IMG/VR virus record: IMGVR_UViG_3300017996_000017
Location: 1 to 24,385 of that record
Origin: a virus
Strand: one strand, 5' to 3'
Length of the DNA stretch: 24,385 nt
Shown here: one piece after another, positions 7,236 to 13,329 of the stretch
Numbering within the stretch: position 1 is the first letter of the stretch
Layout: each line of letters begins with the position of its first letter
Translations under genes and position numbers: made by a program
Notes under the pieces: generated by a model
What the model saw: the letters and a program-made list of their open reading frames with translations, nothing else
Told to the model about the DNA's origin: nothing
Databases searched by the model: none

Positions 7236-7605
7236 GAGCCCCTGGCCAGCTGCAAACGCGGCCATGGAGGCGATCCACGCCGGCAGGCAGCAGCTGGCAA
7301 CCGAAGAAGACGCCTCGGACCAGCCCGAAGTGATCGACCTCAAGCCGATGGAAGCAGCATTGGCGGCCGAGGCCGAAGCGGAAAGCGAAGAACTGGCAAC
7401 CGGAGCACCGCAGAAACTGAGCCCTAACGACCTGGTGCGCGCAGCGATGGGTGGGGCGCCGCCGGCAGCATCGGCCGGGACCGGCGTCAACGCGAAGCTC
7501 GCGGCCGCGGCAACCAGCGGCGGCACAGCGGAAAGCGAAGCAACCGCAACTGACCCGGCAGCGGGCGCAACGGGCGGCGATGACACCAGCACAGAGAGCG
7601 CCTAA
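7111..7605 (+). CDS. Ala-rich acidic low-complexity phage protein
   Basis: 164 residues, dominated by Ala, Glu, Ser, Gly and Thr. The start is well supported by AAGAGGAG upstream of the ATG. Residues about 8-35 (GLAADAIGAITMISKAAIEEIREISQAA) form an amphipathic helix; the rest is mostly disordered, with one ordered-looking element around LSPNDLVRAAMGG (107-119). I do not recognise a family. The position three genes before the capsid gene and the composition would suit an assembly chaperone or minor head component, but this is only inference. It overlaps the upstream gene by 125 bases and the downstream gene by 26. Confidence 0.6.
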   Translation: MEQTTPSGLAADAIGAITMISKAAIEEIREISQAAGNSSPAESPWPAANAAMEAIHAGRQQLATEEDASDQPEVIDLKPMEAALAAEAEAESEELATGAPQKLSPNDLVRAAMGGAPPAASAGTGVNAKLAAAATSGGTAESEATATDPAAGATGGDDTSTESA

Positions 7606-8005
7606 GCGAAAGCCGGCATCGCTGAAAGGAATCAGGACGACGCGAACCTTACGAGTAACTGAGGTTCGCGTCGACCCTGAGAGAGAACGCCTGCTGGCCG
7701 AACTCTACAAAACGAACTATTGGGAAGCGCTGCTCGACGAGATGGAGGCAAGCTGCATCCAGATCGAAACCTGTCTCATCGACGCCCCGATCGGCGACCC
7801 GGAAGAAATTCTCGGCGCTCACGCGGTGACCAAGGCGGCCTGGTTATTCTTTCAACATGTTCAGAAAAAAGTGTATAGTGCTTACCAGAAACATGCAGGG
7901 CAGGAAATCCCAGCTCCGAAACCGAGCCTCAACGATCTGATTCAGAGCATGGAAGGCGTACCGATCGAGCCAGGCGACAGCCAGGACGATCCAGGAGAGC
8001 GGTGA
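7580..8005 (+). CDS. Hypothetical helical phage protein
   Basis: 141 residues from ATG 7580, which overlaps the end of the upstream gene by 26 bases. The frame is open further upstream, but that extension is Arg/Gln-rich and looks like a shadow of the neighbouring Ala-rich gene. The N terminus is basic (PAQRAPKRKP), followed by a beta hairpin (RTLRVTEVRVDP), then helices (ERLLAELYKTNYWEALLDEM; AHAVTKAAWLFFQHVQKKVYSAYQKH). The last 30 residues are acidic and Pro-rich. No catalytic motif is visible. Next to the scaffold and capsid genes, it may be a head-assembly accessory protein. The ribosome-binding site is weak (GGGCGGCG), consistent with translational coupling. Confidence 0.6.
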   Translation: MTPAQRAPKRKPASLKGIRTTRTLRVTEVRVDPERERLLAELYKTNYWEALLDEMEASCIQIETCLIDAPIGDPEEILGAHAVTKAAWLFFQHVQKKVYSAYQKHAGQEIPAPKPSLNDLIQSMEGVPIEPGDSQDDPGER

Positions 8006-8817
8006 TGGCGCGAGAGTGGCAGGATCTAGGCGGCGCTCGGAAGAAACTCACGATCACCGACGACAAAGGCCGGGTACCCCCAGTCTACGTCTACGGCACC
8101 GAGCAGGAGATCCTCGACAAGCTCGCCGATTCGAAAATCAATGGCGACGTGGCCATTGCCGCCGCAAAGAACGCGGGGCCAGCACTGACCCCAGGCGACC
8201 GGATGCAGCTTGTCGCCGATCTGAGAGATCCAGCTAAGGTCGATACCGCGATCACAAAGGTTGTCGAAGCCGCCGTCGGGCCGCTCGAAGAGATCCGGCA
8301 GGACCGGAGAGAGGACCGCCAGGAACGCCAGATCCGGCTGGCCACGGAAGCAGCAACAGCTTTCGCCGACAGCACGCCCGACTGGTACAACAGCGAGCAC
8401 AACAAAAAGACGCTCGTCAACTACATGAGGCGCATGGGGCTCGACAGCACGAAGGTCGAATCCTATCGCAACGCCTTCGATGAACTGAACAACGCGAAGC
8501 TCCTGCAGGCCCGACCGGCCCAAGGTGACGGCGGCGAAGGTGAAACCGCAACGGAATCCCAGGCAACTCAGAACGAGCGCACTGCTCCCGCGCCCACAGC
8601 GCAGCCCCGGACTCCAACCAGGTACTCGACAGGCGTCCGCCCGAGCGATGTGAGCGGAACGCAGCCGAGGCCCACCAACCGGCTGAAGTACACACGGGAG
8701 CAGATTGATCGCATGAGCGCCGCCACGATGAAAAGTCTGATGAACGATCCGGACTTCATTAAGGCGTCGGAATTCTATGCCGCCGAGGATAGAAAGCTGC
8801 AGCGCCGCGCGAGCTGA
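8005..8817 (+). CDS. Scaffold-like head assembly protein
   Basis: 270 residues. Start choice: AGGAGAG (7993-7999) is 7 bases from ATG 8005 once AGGAG is aligned; an in-frame GTG at 8002 is possible but too close. The ATG overlaps the previous TGA (TGATG). The protein is highly charged, with a helical middle (PLEEIRQDRREDRQERQIRLATEAATAF, about 93-120), a short conserved-looking segment WYNSEHNKKTLVNYMRRMGL (127-146), a disordered Gln/Thr/Pro linker, and a C-terminal helix pair (YTREQIDRMSAATMKSLMNDPDFIKASEFYAAEDRKL). Such a charged, extended protein with a C-terminal interaction helix directly before the capsid gene is the typical setting of a phage scaffolding protein. No protease motif is seen. 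Confidence 0.68.
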   Translation: MAREWQDLGGARKKLTITDDKGRVPPVYVYGTEQEILDKLADSKINGDVAIAAAKNAGPALTPGDRMQLVADLRDPAKVDTAITKVVEAAVGPLEEIRQDRREDRQERQIRLATEAATAFADSTPDWYNSEHNKKTLVNYMRRMGLDSTKVESYRNAFDELNNAKLLQARPAQGDGGEGETATESQATQNERTAPAPTAQPRTPTRYSTGVRPSDVSGTQPRPTNRLKYTREQIDRMSAATMKSLMNDPDFIKASEFYAAEDRKLQRRAS

Positions 8818-8856
8818 AACTTCCGTTCCCTTCATGCCAGACAGGGAGCGAATACC

Positions 8857-10020
8857 ATGAACCAGTCCGACAAATTCCTTCGCCAACGCGCGTGGGTCGT
8901 CGAGAACGTCCTGCGCCCAATTCTCTATGTGCTGGCCCTGATGGGCTCGGCCCTGGCCTACGTGGTCACGAACGAAGCCCACGCCCTGGCCACGGTCGCG
9001 CGCCTCGGCACTGGCTACTCGCCGGCGTCGAACCTCACGTCGAATCTCACGCAGACCCAGGTGAACTACTACGACAAGAACTTCATCGACAACCTGAAAG
9101 CCGAGACGCCTCACTACCGATGCGTGGAGCGGCGCCCGCTGCCTGAGAATAGCGGCAACACGCTCAACCTGTTCGAGTACGTCCCGTTTGGTCCGGATCT
9201 CTCGCAGGCGCCGGAAGGCACGGTGATGGCGGGCGAAACCATCTCGATCCTCACCGACAAGATCGTGCTCGGCAACTATGCCGACTACCTCAACTATTCC
9301 AAGTTCTCGTTGCAGCTCGCCATCGATCCCGCGCTCGAAAACGGCGGCAAGGAGCTCGCTTACCAGTGCGCTCTGACCGTGGCCTACCTGATCAAGAACA
9401 CCACCGACACGTTGAACACGATCGATTCGAGCACCCTCGAACAGAACGCCTACAATGCGCCGTTCAACAAAAACAACATCACGACCGCGATCGCCAGCCT
9501 CCGCGGCCGCAATGTGAAGCCGTTCGAGCAGGGAAAATTCTGCGGCATCATCACCCCCTTCTGCTGGGGCGACGCCCTGAATGACAACTCAAACAACAGC
9601 TTCACCGATGTGCTGAAACGGTCGATCGAAGGCGTCGACATCCTGCGCGAACTGCCAGGCGGCGAAGGCGATATGGTCGAGTGCATGGAGTGGGCCGGCG
9701 CCCGCTTCTACGAGTCGACTGTCGTCACGCAGACGGCCAACTACCTTGGCCACGCCGGCGTGACCGCGTACCGCACCTACATCTACGGCAAGGACGGCAT
9801 CATCACGATCTCGATGGGTGCGAAGGAAAACACCAACATCGGCGATGGCGACTGGCGCAACCTCAAGGTCATCACCAAGCGTTACGACGACGCCAGCGTG
9901 AGCGATCCGGCCATGATGATCGGCGGCAGCGTGGCGTACAACTTCAATTTCGCGGTCGGCGTTGTACCGGATACCACGGGCCGCGTTCGCATGATCGACG
10001 CGCCGACGCTGATCTCCTAA
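8857..10020 (+). CDS. Major capsid protein, N4-gp56 family
   Basis: 387 residues. It matches the N4-gp56 capsid family pattern (HK97-like fold): YYDKNFIDNLKAETPHYRCVERRPLPENSGNTLNLFEYVPFGPD (about 71-114), TVMAGETISILTDKIVLGNYADYLNYSKFSLQLAIDPAL (about 122-160), a helix-rich middle, and a C-terminal YIYGKDGIITISMG...GDWRNLKVITKRYDDASVSDPAMMIGGSVAYNFNF. AGGGAG (8843-8848) is 8 bases before the ATG, so this start is well supported. Odd feature: residues about 18-46 (VLRPILYVLALMGSALAYVVTNEAHALA) are as hydrophobic as a signal anchor, preceded by a basic N terminus. The family core starts only near residue 70. The segment could be a cleaved N-terminal delta-like region, a scaffold-binding helix or a membrane anchor. 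Confidence 0.87.
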   Translation: MNQSDKFLRQRAWVVENVLRPILYVLALMGSALAYVVTNEAHALATVARLGTGYSPASNLTSNLTQTQVNYYDKNFIDNLKAETPHYRCVERRPLPENSGNTLNLFEYVPFGPDLSQAPEGTVMAGETISILTDKIVLGNYADYLNYSKFSLQLAIDPALENGGKELAYQCALTVAYLIKNTTDTLNTIDSSTLEQNAYNAPFNKNNITTAIASLRGRNVKPFEQGKFCGIITPFCWGDALNDNSNNSFTDVLKRSIEGVDILRELPGGEGDMVECMEWAGARFYESTVVTQTANYLGHAGVTAYRTYIYGKDGIITISMGAKENTNIGDGDWRNLKVITKRYDDASVSDPAMMIGGSVAYNFNFAVGVVPDTTGRVRMIDAPTLIS

Positions 10021-10035
10021 GCTAACCCACCACAC

Positions 10036-10065
10036 GGGGCGACCGGAGAAACCGCCGGGCGCCCC
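10036..10065 (+). other. Hairpin behind the capsid gene
   Basis: Arms GGGGCG-a-CCGG (10036-10046) and CCGG-g-CGCCCC (10055-10065) pair with one A/G mismatch around an 8-base loop. Eight A follow at 10066-10073, not T, so this is not a plus-strand intrinsic terminator. On the minus strand the T run would precede the stem, so it is not one there either. Located 15 bases after the capsid stop; a role in mRNA stability or processing is possible. Confidence 0.4.
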
Positions 10066-10095
10066 AAAAAAAATCTCGCACTGAGAGGATTCACA

Positions 10096-10548
10096 ATGGC
10101 AACTCGAAACAACGCGGAAGAGATCGAGCTCGAATACAAACGGATGCAGGTCGAGATGATGCGCGAGCAAATGGCCGAACGCCAGGAGCGTCGCGATCGC
10201 ATGGAACACGACCGCAAGCGGCGCTACGCAGATTTCTTGAAGTCGCAGGAGGAGCTCGAACGCAGGCAGCGCGTGTGCCAGCACAAAAAGGGCGGCAAGA
10301 ACAACAACTTCGCGCGCGGCAATTCTGCCGACCACTCCGTGATCCAGAACACCTATCCCGATGGACGTGTGTGCATCCAGTGCACGCGCTGCGGGAGAGA
10401 AGTCTGGCAGCCGGCGCGGGAGCTCAAAAAGACGGACCCGAAGCTCTACGCCCAGCAGCTTGAACTCTGGCGCACCTGGCTCGCCTTCCCAACCGATAAC
10501 ACGCCATCGGGCGGCAAGATCTTCGAGATCTACCGCGACGCGGCCTAA
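10096..10548 (+). CDS. Coiled-coil / zinc-binding phage protein downstream of capsid
   Basis: 150 residues. Residues about 7-58 are a long, highly charged helix with many Glu, Arg and Met (EEIELEYKRMQVEMMREQMAERQERRDRMEHDRKRR...), likely a coiled coil. A zinc module follows: C61-x-H63 in CQHKKGG, then VIQNTYPDGRVCIQCTRCGREVW with C93, C96 and C99. The layout CxHKKGG...G...CxRCGxxW recurs in small phage proteins next to capsid genes, but I know no assigned function. GAGAGGA precedes the ATG. It is the last gene before a strong hairpin, so it closes the capsid transcription block. Confidence 0.68.
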   Translation: MATRNNAEEIELEYKRMQVEMMREQMAERQERRDRMEHDRKRRYADFLKSQEELERRQRVCQHKKGGKNNNFARGNSADHSVIQNTYPDGRVCIQCTRCGREVWQPARELKKTDPKLYAQQLELWRTWLAFPTDNTPSGGKIFEIYRDAA

Positions 10549-10553
10549 CCATC

Positions 10554-10592
10554 GAAAAGTATGCTTCCGCACCGCCGGGAAGCATACTTTTC
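10554..10592 (+). terminator. 15-bp perfect hairpin, likely intrinsic terminator
   Basis: Perfect 15-bp arms GAAAAGTATGCTTCC (10554-10568) and GGAAGCATACTTTTC (10578-10592) with a 9-base loop. Read as a terminator, the 10-bp core stem is preceded by an A-tract and followed by TTTTC. The A/T-rich ends make it potentially bidirectional. It sits 6 bases after a stop codon and 12 bases before the ribosome-binding site of the next gene. It is the strongest transcription-stop candidate in the window. Confidence 0.65.
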
Positions 10593-10614
10593 CATCCCAA
10601 ACCGGAGGATCCAC

Positions 10615-11331
10615 ATGAAACTGAGTTTCGCAGCCTTCGCCCTCGCCGCCGCAATCCTGGTACCGACCCCCGGCGTCGCGCAATTCGCCACGGTCGACAA
10701 TGGACCTTCGGCAACGAGTACCTGCCAATCAGCGCCGGCGCTCTACTACGACCAGCAAAACCAGCTTTTGCAAACCTGCGGCAGCAACCACACGCGTCAG
10801 TACGATGAGACAGCCCTCGGCGTGTTCAACGCGCAGACTGCGGTTACCAGCGTCACGACCGCGAAGACCATGGCCTCTCTGGCCTTGAACGCCAACGCGC
10901 AGAACTATCTCGGCCGCACTTTCAGGATCTGCGCCTCGGGAATCTACACGACGGCCGGCACAACAACTCCGACCTTGACCTTCTCAGTGATTGAAGGCGG
11001 CATTACGCCCTGGTCTGTTACCACGGGAGCGACCAGCGCAACGGCCTCGACGAGCCTGCAGTGGAGCTTCTGCACGAACATCACCACGGCGTCGATTTCG
11101 ACTTCGGCGAGTCCGTCGACGACAGGCACTCTCGAGGCGCATGGCAACCTGGCTGTGAACCTCAGCGCCAATTCGCCGGGCGCGGCTCTGACCGTCTACG
11201 GCGATCAAAACACGGCCGTATCGAGCGCCATCAATCTTTTCAGCGCAAACACTCTGGCCGTCCAAGTTGCGGCGAGCGGCACCGTAACCAGCGTGCAGCT
11301 TCGCCAGATGACGATCGAGCTGATCTCGTAG
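10615..11331 (+). CDS. Exported beta-rich virion-type protein (Sec signal peptide)
   Basis: 238 residues from ATG 10615, with GGAGG (10604-10608) 6 bases upstream. An in-frame ATG at 10561 lies inside the hairpin and is rejected. The N terminus is a Sec signal peptide: MK, hydrophobic LSFAAFALAAAILV, then PGVA|Q with cleavage after A22. The mature part is Thr/Ser/Ala/Gly-rich beta structure with four cysteines (C37, C55, C106, C153). GRTFRICASGIYTTAG (100-115), TPWSVTTGATSATA, SLQWSFC and the final VQVAASGTV...QMTIELIS repeat the order of elements in the cysteine-free protein at 744-1316. An exported copy with an even Cys count suggests folding in an oxidising compartment. It may be a surface-exposed or lysogenic-conversion protein, or a virion component; the role is unknown. 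Confidence 0.68.
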   Translation: MKLSFAAFALAAAILVPTPGVAQFATVDNGPSATSTCQSAPALYYDQQNQLLQTCGSNHTRQYDETALGVFNAQTAVTSVTTAKTMASLALNANAQNYLGRTFRICASGIYTTAGTTTPTLTFSVIEGGITPWSVTTGATSATASTSLQWSFCTNITTASISTSASPSTTGTLEAHGNLAVNLSANSPGAALTVYGDQNTAVSSAINLFSANTLAVQVAASGTVTSVQLRQMTIELIS

Positions 11332-11370
11332 TCAGGCATCATTACCTGTAACTACAGGCGAGAGGCAGAA

Positions 11371-12378
11371 ATGGGTTCGAGCACCACAACGCTGCAGAGT
11401 GTCGTCGACTATGTGACCTCGCTCGGCGAGATGAGCCCGGTGATTCCAGCCAGCGGCTACAGCGTCTCGACGGCTCTCACCATGGGAACCGACGTGATGC
11501 TCGAACTGATCTCCCAGCGGTTCAACTTCAAATTCAACCGCATGAAGATCCCGCCTTTTTACACCATCAGCTGGCAGCAGGATTACGCGCAGCTGACCTC
11601 ACTTTTGCCCGGCCCGATCGGATGGCTCGAACATGGCTATTGGGTCGACATCAACAACACAGCCCTCCCCAAACCATCGTTCCCCGTCGAAACCGTGCGC
11701 GACCTCGAATACACTTCGATCTCGGGCAACCCGCCCGGCCAGGTCGCGTGGCAGTACAACAACCAGCTCACGCAGGGCGCGTGGCCAGGTCCGAACACGC
11801 TTTACGTGAACCCGGTCGGCGTGCTCAACGTGACGCCCACCAATCCGCCGATCAACATCCTCGACGTGAACGGAAACATTCTGGTGCTCACCACATTCGG
11901 CACCACGGGAGCGGTGCCGCCCGCGGCGCCGGCAAATTCGGCCGAAGGCGTGACGGTGGACGACGGCAGCTGCGTCTGGACCGTGGCCGCGCCGCTCTCG
12001 CAGGGTTTCAGGATCCGGCCGCTGCCGCCGCAGCAAGGCGTGTGCTACCAGATCAACCTGATCGCGCAGCAGAAGGCGCCCCCGCCGTTCACCAACCTCA
12101 ACCAGTTCATCAATCCAATTCCGGACGATTACGCTCATTACTTCCGCGACGGGTTTCAGACCTACTGCTACAAGATGAGCCCGGATCCGGCCATCAGAAA
12201 AATGTTTCCCGTGATGAAGCAGAACTGGCTCGCGAGCATCACCGCGGCTTTGAAGCAGGGCGATCACGAGGCCGACAGCGCGGGGTTCATTCCCGATCGC
12301 ACCGTCGTCGCGCCGCAGGGCGGCATCGATATCGGCCCCGCAAATCCGTACCTTTACAACGTCTGGCCAGGGAGATAG
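11371..12378 (+). CDS. Neck/tail structural protein with inserted beta module
   Basis: 335 residues. The N-terminal third (TLQSVVDYVTSLGEMSPVIPASGYSVSTALTMGTDVMLELISQRFNFKFNRMKIPPFYTISWQQDYAQL) and the C-terminal third (YAHYFRDGFQTYCYKMSPDPAIRKMFPVMKQNWLASITAALKQGDHEAD) are helical and look like one domain. The middle carries INILDVNGNILVLTTFGTTGAV...GVTVDDGSCVWTVAAP (about 160-210), a beta module also present in the large protein at 13329-16193. The position after the capsid block fits a head-tail connector or tail accessory protein, comparable in place to P22 gp4-type proteins; no clear homology to those is visible. GAGAGG precedes the ATG. A 5-bp hairpin lies in the short leader. Confidence 0.62.
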   Translation: MGSSTTTLQSVVDYVTSLGEMSPVIPASGYSVSTALTMGTDVMLELISQRFNFKFNRMKIPPFYTISWQQDYAQLTSLLPGPIGWLEHGYWVDINNTALPKPSFPVETVRDLEYTSISGNPPGQVAWQYNNQLTQGAWPGPNTLYVNPVGVLNVTPTNPPINILDVNGNILVLTTFGTTGAVPPAAPANSAEGVTVDDGSCVWTVAAPLSQGFRIRPLPPQQGVCYQINLIAQQKAPPPFTNLNQFINPIPDDYAHYFRDGFQTYCYKMSPDPAIRKMFPVMKQNWLASITAALKQGDHEADSAGFIPDRTVVAPQGGIDIGPANPYLYNVWPGR

Positions 12379-12381
12379 GCG

Positions 12382-12552
12382 ATGCCGCTGCTCAAAGGTC
12401 GATCACTCAAGACGTTCAGGACCAACATCCGCGAGTTCCACACGGGCAAAACCTACGCGCGGACGAAAGCTAAGTTCGGCAAGCGAAAGGCCGACAAACA
12501 GGCTGTCGCAGCTGCCTACGCGCAAAAGCGACGGAGCACAAAATCACGGTGA
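12382..12552 (+). CDS. Small basic phage protein
   Basis: 56 residues, about one third Lys/Arg. Translation begins MPLLKGRSLKTFRTNIREFH and ends KQAVAAAYAQKRRSTKSR. The ending resembles the KQAVAIAYxxxR signature of very small phage proteins of the MPLxKSxSKKxxxxN type, here with a basic insertion (TGKTYARTKAKFGKRKAD). AGGGAG stands 8 bases before the ATG, and the gene starts 3 bases after the previous stop. Likely binds nucleic acid or is a minor virion or packaging factor; function unknown. A second Lys-rich small protein starting with LKGR is found at 22433. Confidence 0.6.
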   Translation: MPLLKGRSLKTFRTNIREFHTGKTYARTKAKFGKRKADKQAVAAAYAQKRRSTKSR

Positions 12553-12586
12553 AAGGAGGTCGCGGACAGTCGCCAGAGCATTGTGC

Positions 12587-12604
12587 GGAGGCCTTCGGGC
12601 CTCC
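12587..12604 (+). other. UUCG-tetraloop hairpin in intergenic leader
   Basis: A perfect 7-bp stem GGAGGCC/GGCCTCC closed by a TTCG tetraloop, an exceptionally stable RNA hairpin type. It sits in the 75-base gap before the gene at 12628. No T run follows (TCACGC), so termination is unlikely; transcript processing or stabilisation is more plausible. The gap also holds an AAAGGAGG at 12553-12559 with no ATG close behind it. Confidence 0.45.
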
Positions 12605-12627
12605 TCACGCTTGAGGATTGAGGAACC

Positions 12628-13329
12628 ATGGCAAACACGCTCACACTTCGGAACACCCTAAACTGGTGTGCAGCATTTCTTGAACAGCAGCCCGTGCTGA
12701 TCAATGGGATGGAACCTGCGCTGAGCTCGGCGAACCTCGTGCTGCAGACCACGCTCGGGCCGCCGTTTGCGTGGCCATTCAATCGCAGGGTGCTCAACTT
12801 CGTTTCGACGGGACAGGATTACGTCGCGGGCGGCTTGAATGATTTCGGGTTTCTCGAAGGCGGCAGCGTGGCGCCGCCGGCAGGAAATCCGTTCGAGGTT
12901 GCGGTGCGCGGGGTGCTGCAGCTCGAAGGCAACACGGCGCGGCCGAACTTCGTTTCAGAACTGACCGACGACGGCGCCGGCAACATCACGTTTCGCCTGA
13001 ATCCGACCCCGGCCGTCGAATCGAGCGTGACGCTGCTCTACCAGAAAAAAGCGCCCATCATGCAAAGCATGGCTTACACCTGGTTTCCTTTTCCCGACGA
13101 AAAGAACTATGTGCCGCAGTGGGGATTTCTCTCGCTCATGAGCCTGATCACGAACGACGCGCGCTTCAACGCTTATAACCAGAAGTTCATCACTTCGCTG
13201 CTCGCGCAACACGGAGGCCTGACTGCGCTTGAGCGCAACATCTTCCTCGCGAACTGGACAGCGGTGCTCAAAGAAGTGCAGAGCGCCCAGCTCGGAACAG
13301 CCGAACGCTTCAAGGCGAGGGAAGTGTAA
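12628..13329 (+). CDS. Neck/tail structural protein
   Basis: 233 residues. The N-terminal half is beta-rich (LTLRNTLNWCAAFLEQQPVLINGMEPALSSANLVLQTTLGPPFAWPFNRRVLNFVSTGQDYVAG). The C-terminal half contains VTLLYQKKAPIMQSMAYTWFPFPDEKNYVPQWGFLSLMSLI and ends in a helical stretch (GGLTALERNIFLANWTAVLKEVQSAQLGTAERFKARE). The WPFNRR and PxPDEYxxxxxxGxxxxL-like features are reminiscent of podoviral tail or stopper proteins, but I cannot give a precise homologue. GAGGA stands upstream of ATG. Its TAA overlaps the next ATG (TAATG), so it is made with the 954-residue protein, likely as part of the same tail substructure. Confidence 0.62.
   Translation: MANTLTLRNTLNWCAAFLEQQPVLINGMEPALSSANLVLQTTLGPPFAWPFNRRVLNFVSTGQDYVAGGLNDFGFLEGGSVAPPAGNPFEVAVRGVLQLEGNTARPNFVSELTDDGAGNITFRLNPTPAVESSVTLLYQKKAPIMQSMAYTWFPFPDEKNYVPQWGFLSLMSLITNDARFNAYNQKFITSLLAQHGGLTALERNIFLANWTAVLKEVQSAQLGTAERFKAREV

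Noticed and set aside
7861-7885. A-run and TATAGT-like sequence resembling a promoter -10 and a slippery site
   Set aside because: It lies inside a coding gene, has no convincing -35 element, and no alternate frame product would result.
10561-10614. Earlier start for the exported protein
   Set aside because: The ATG lies inside the hairpin and would hide the signal peptide; ATG 10615 has GGAGG at ideal spacing.
8026-10728. Long antisense open frames (about 360-380 residues) opposite scaffold, capsid and neighbouring genes
   Set aside because: Low-complexity His/Arg/Val-rich translations with no recognisable domain, opposite well-supported genes.
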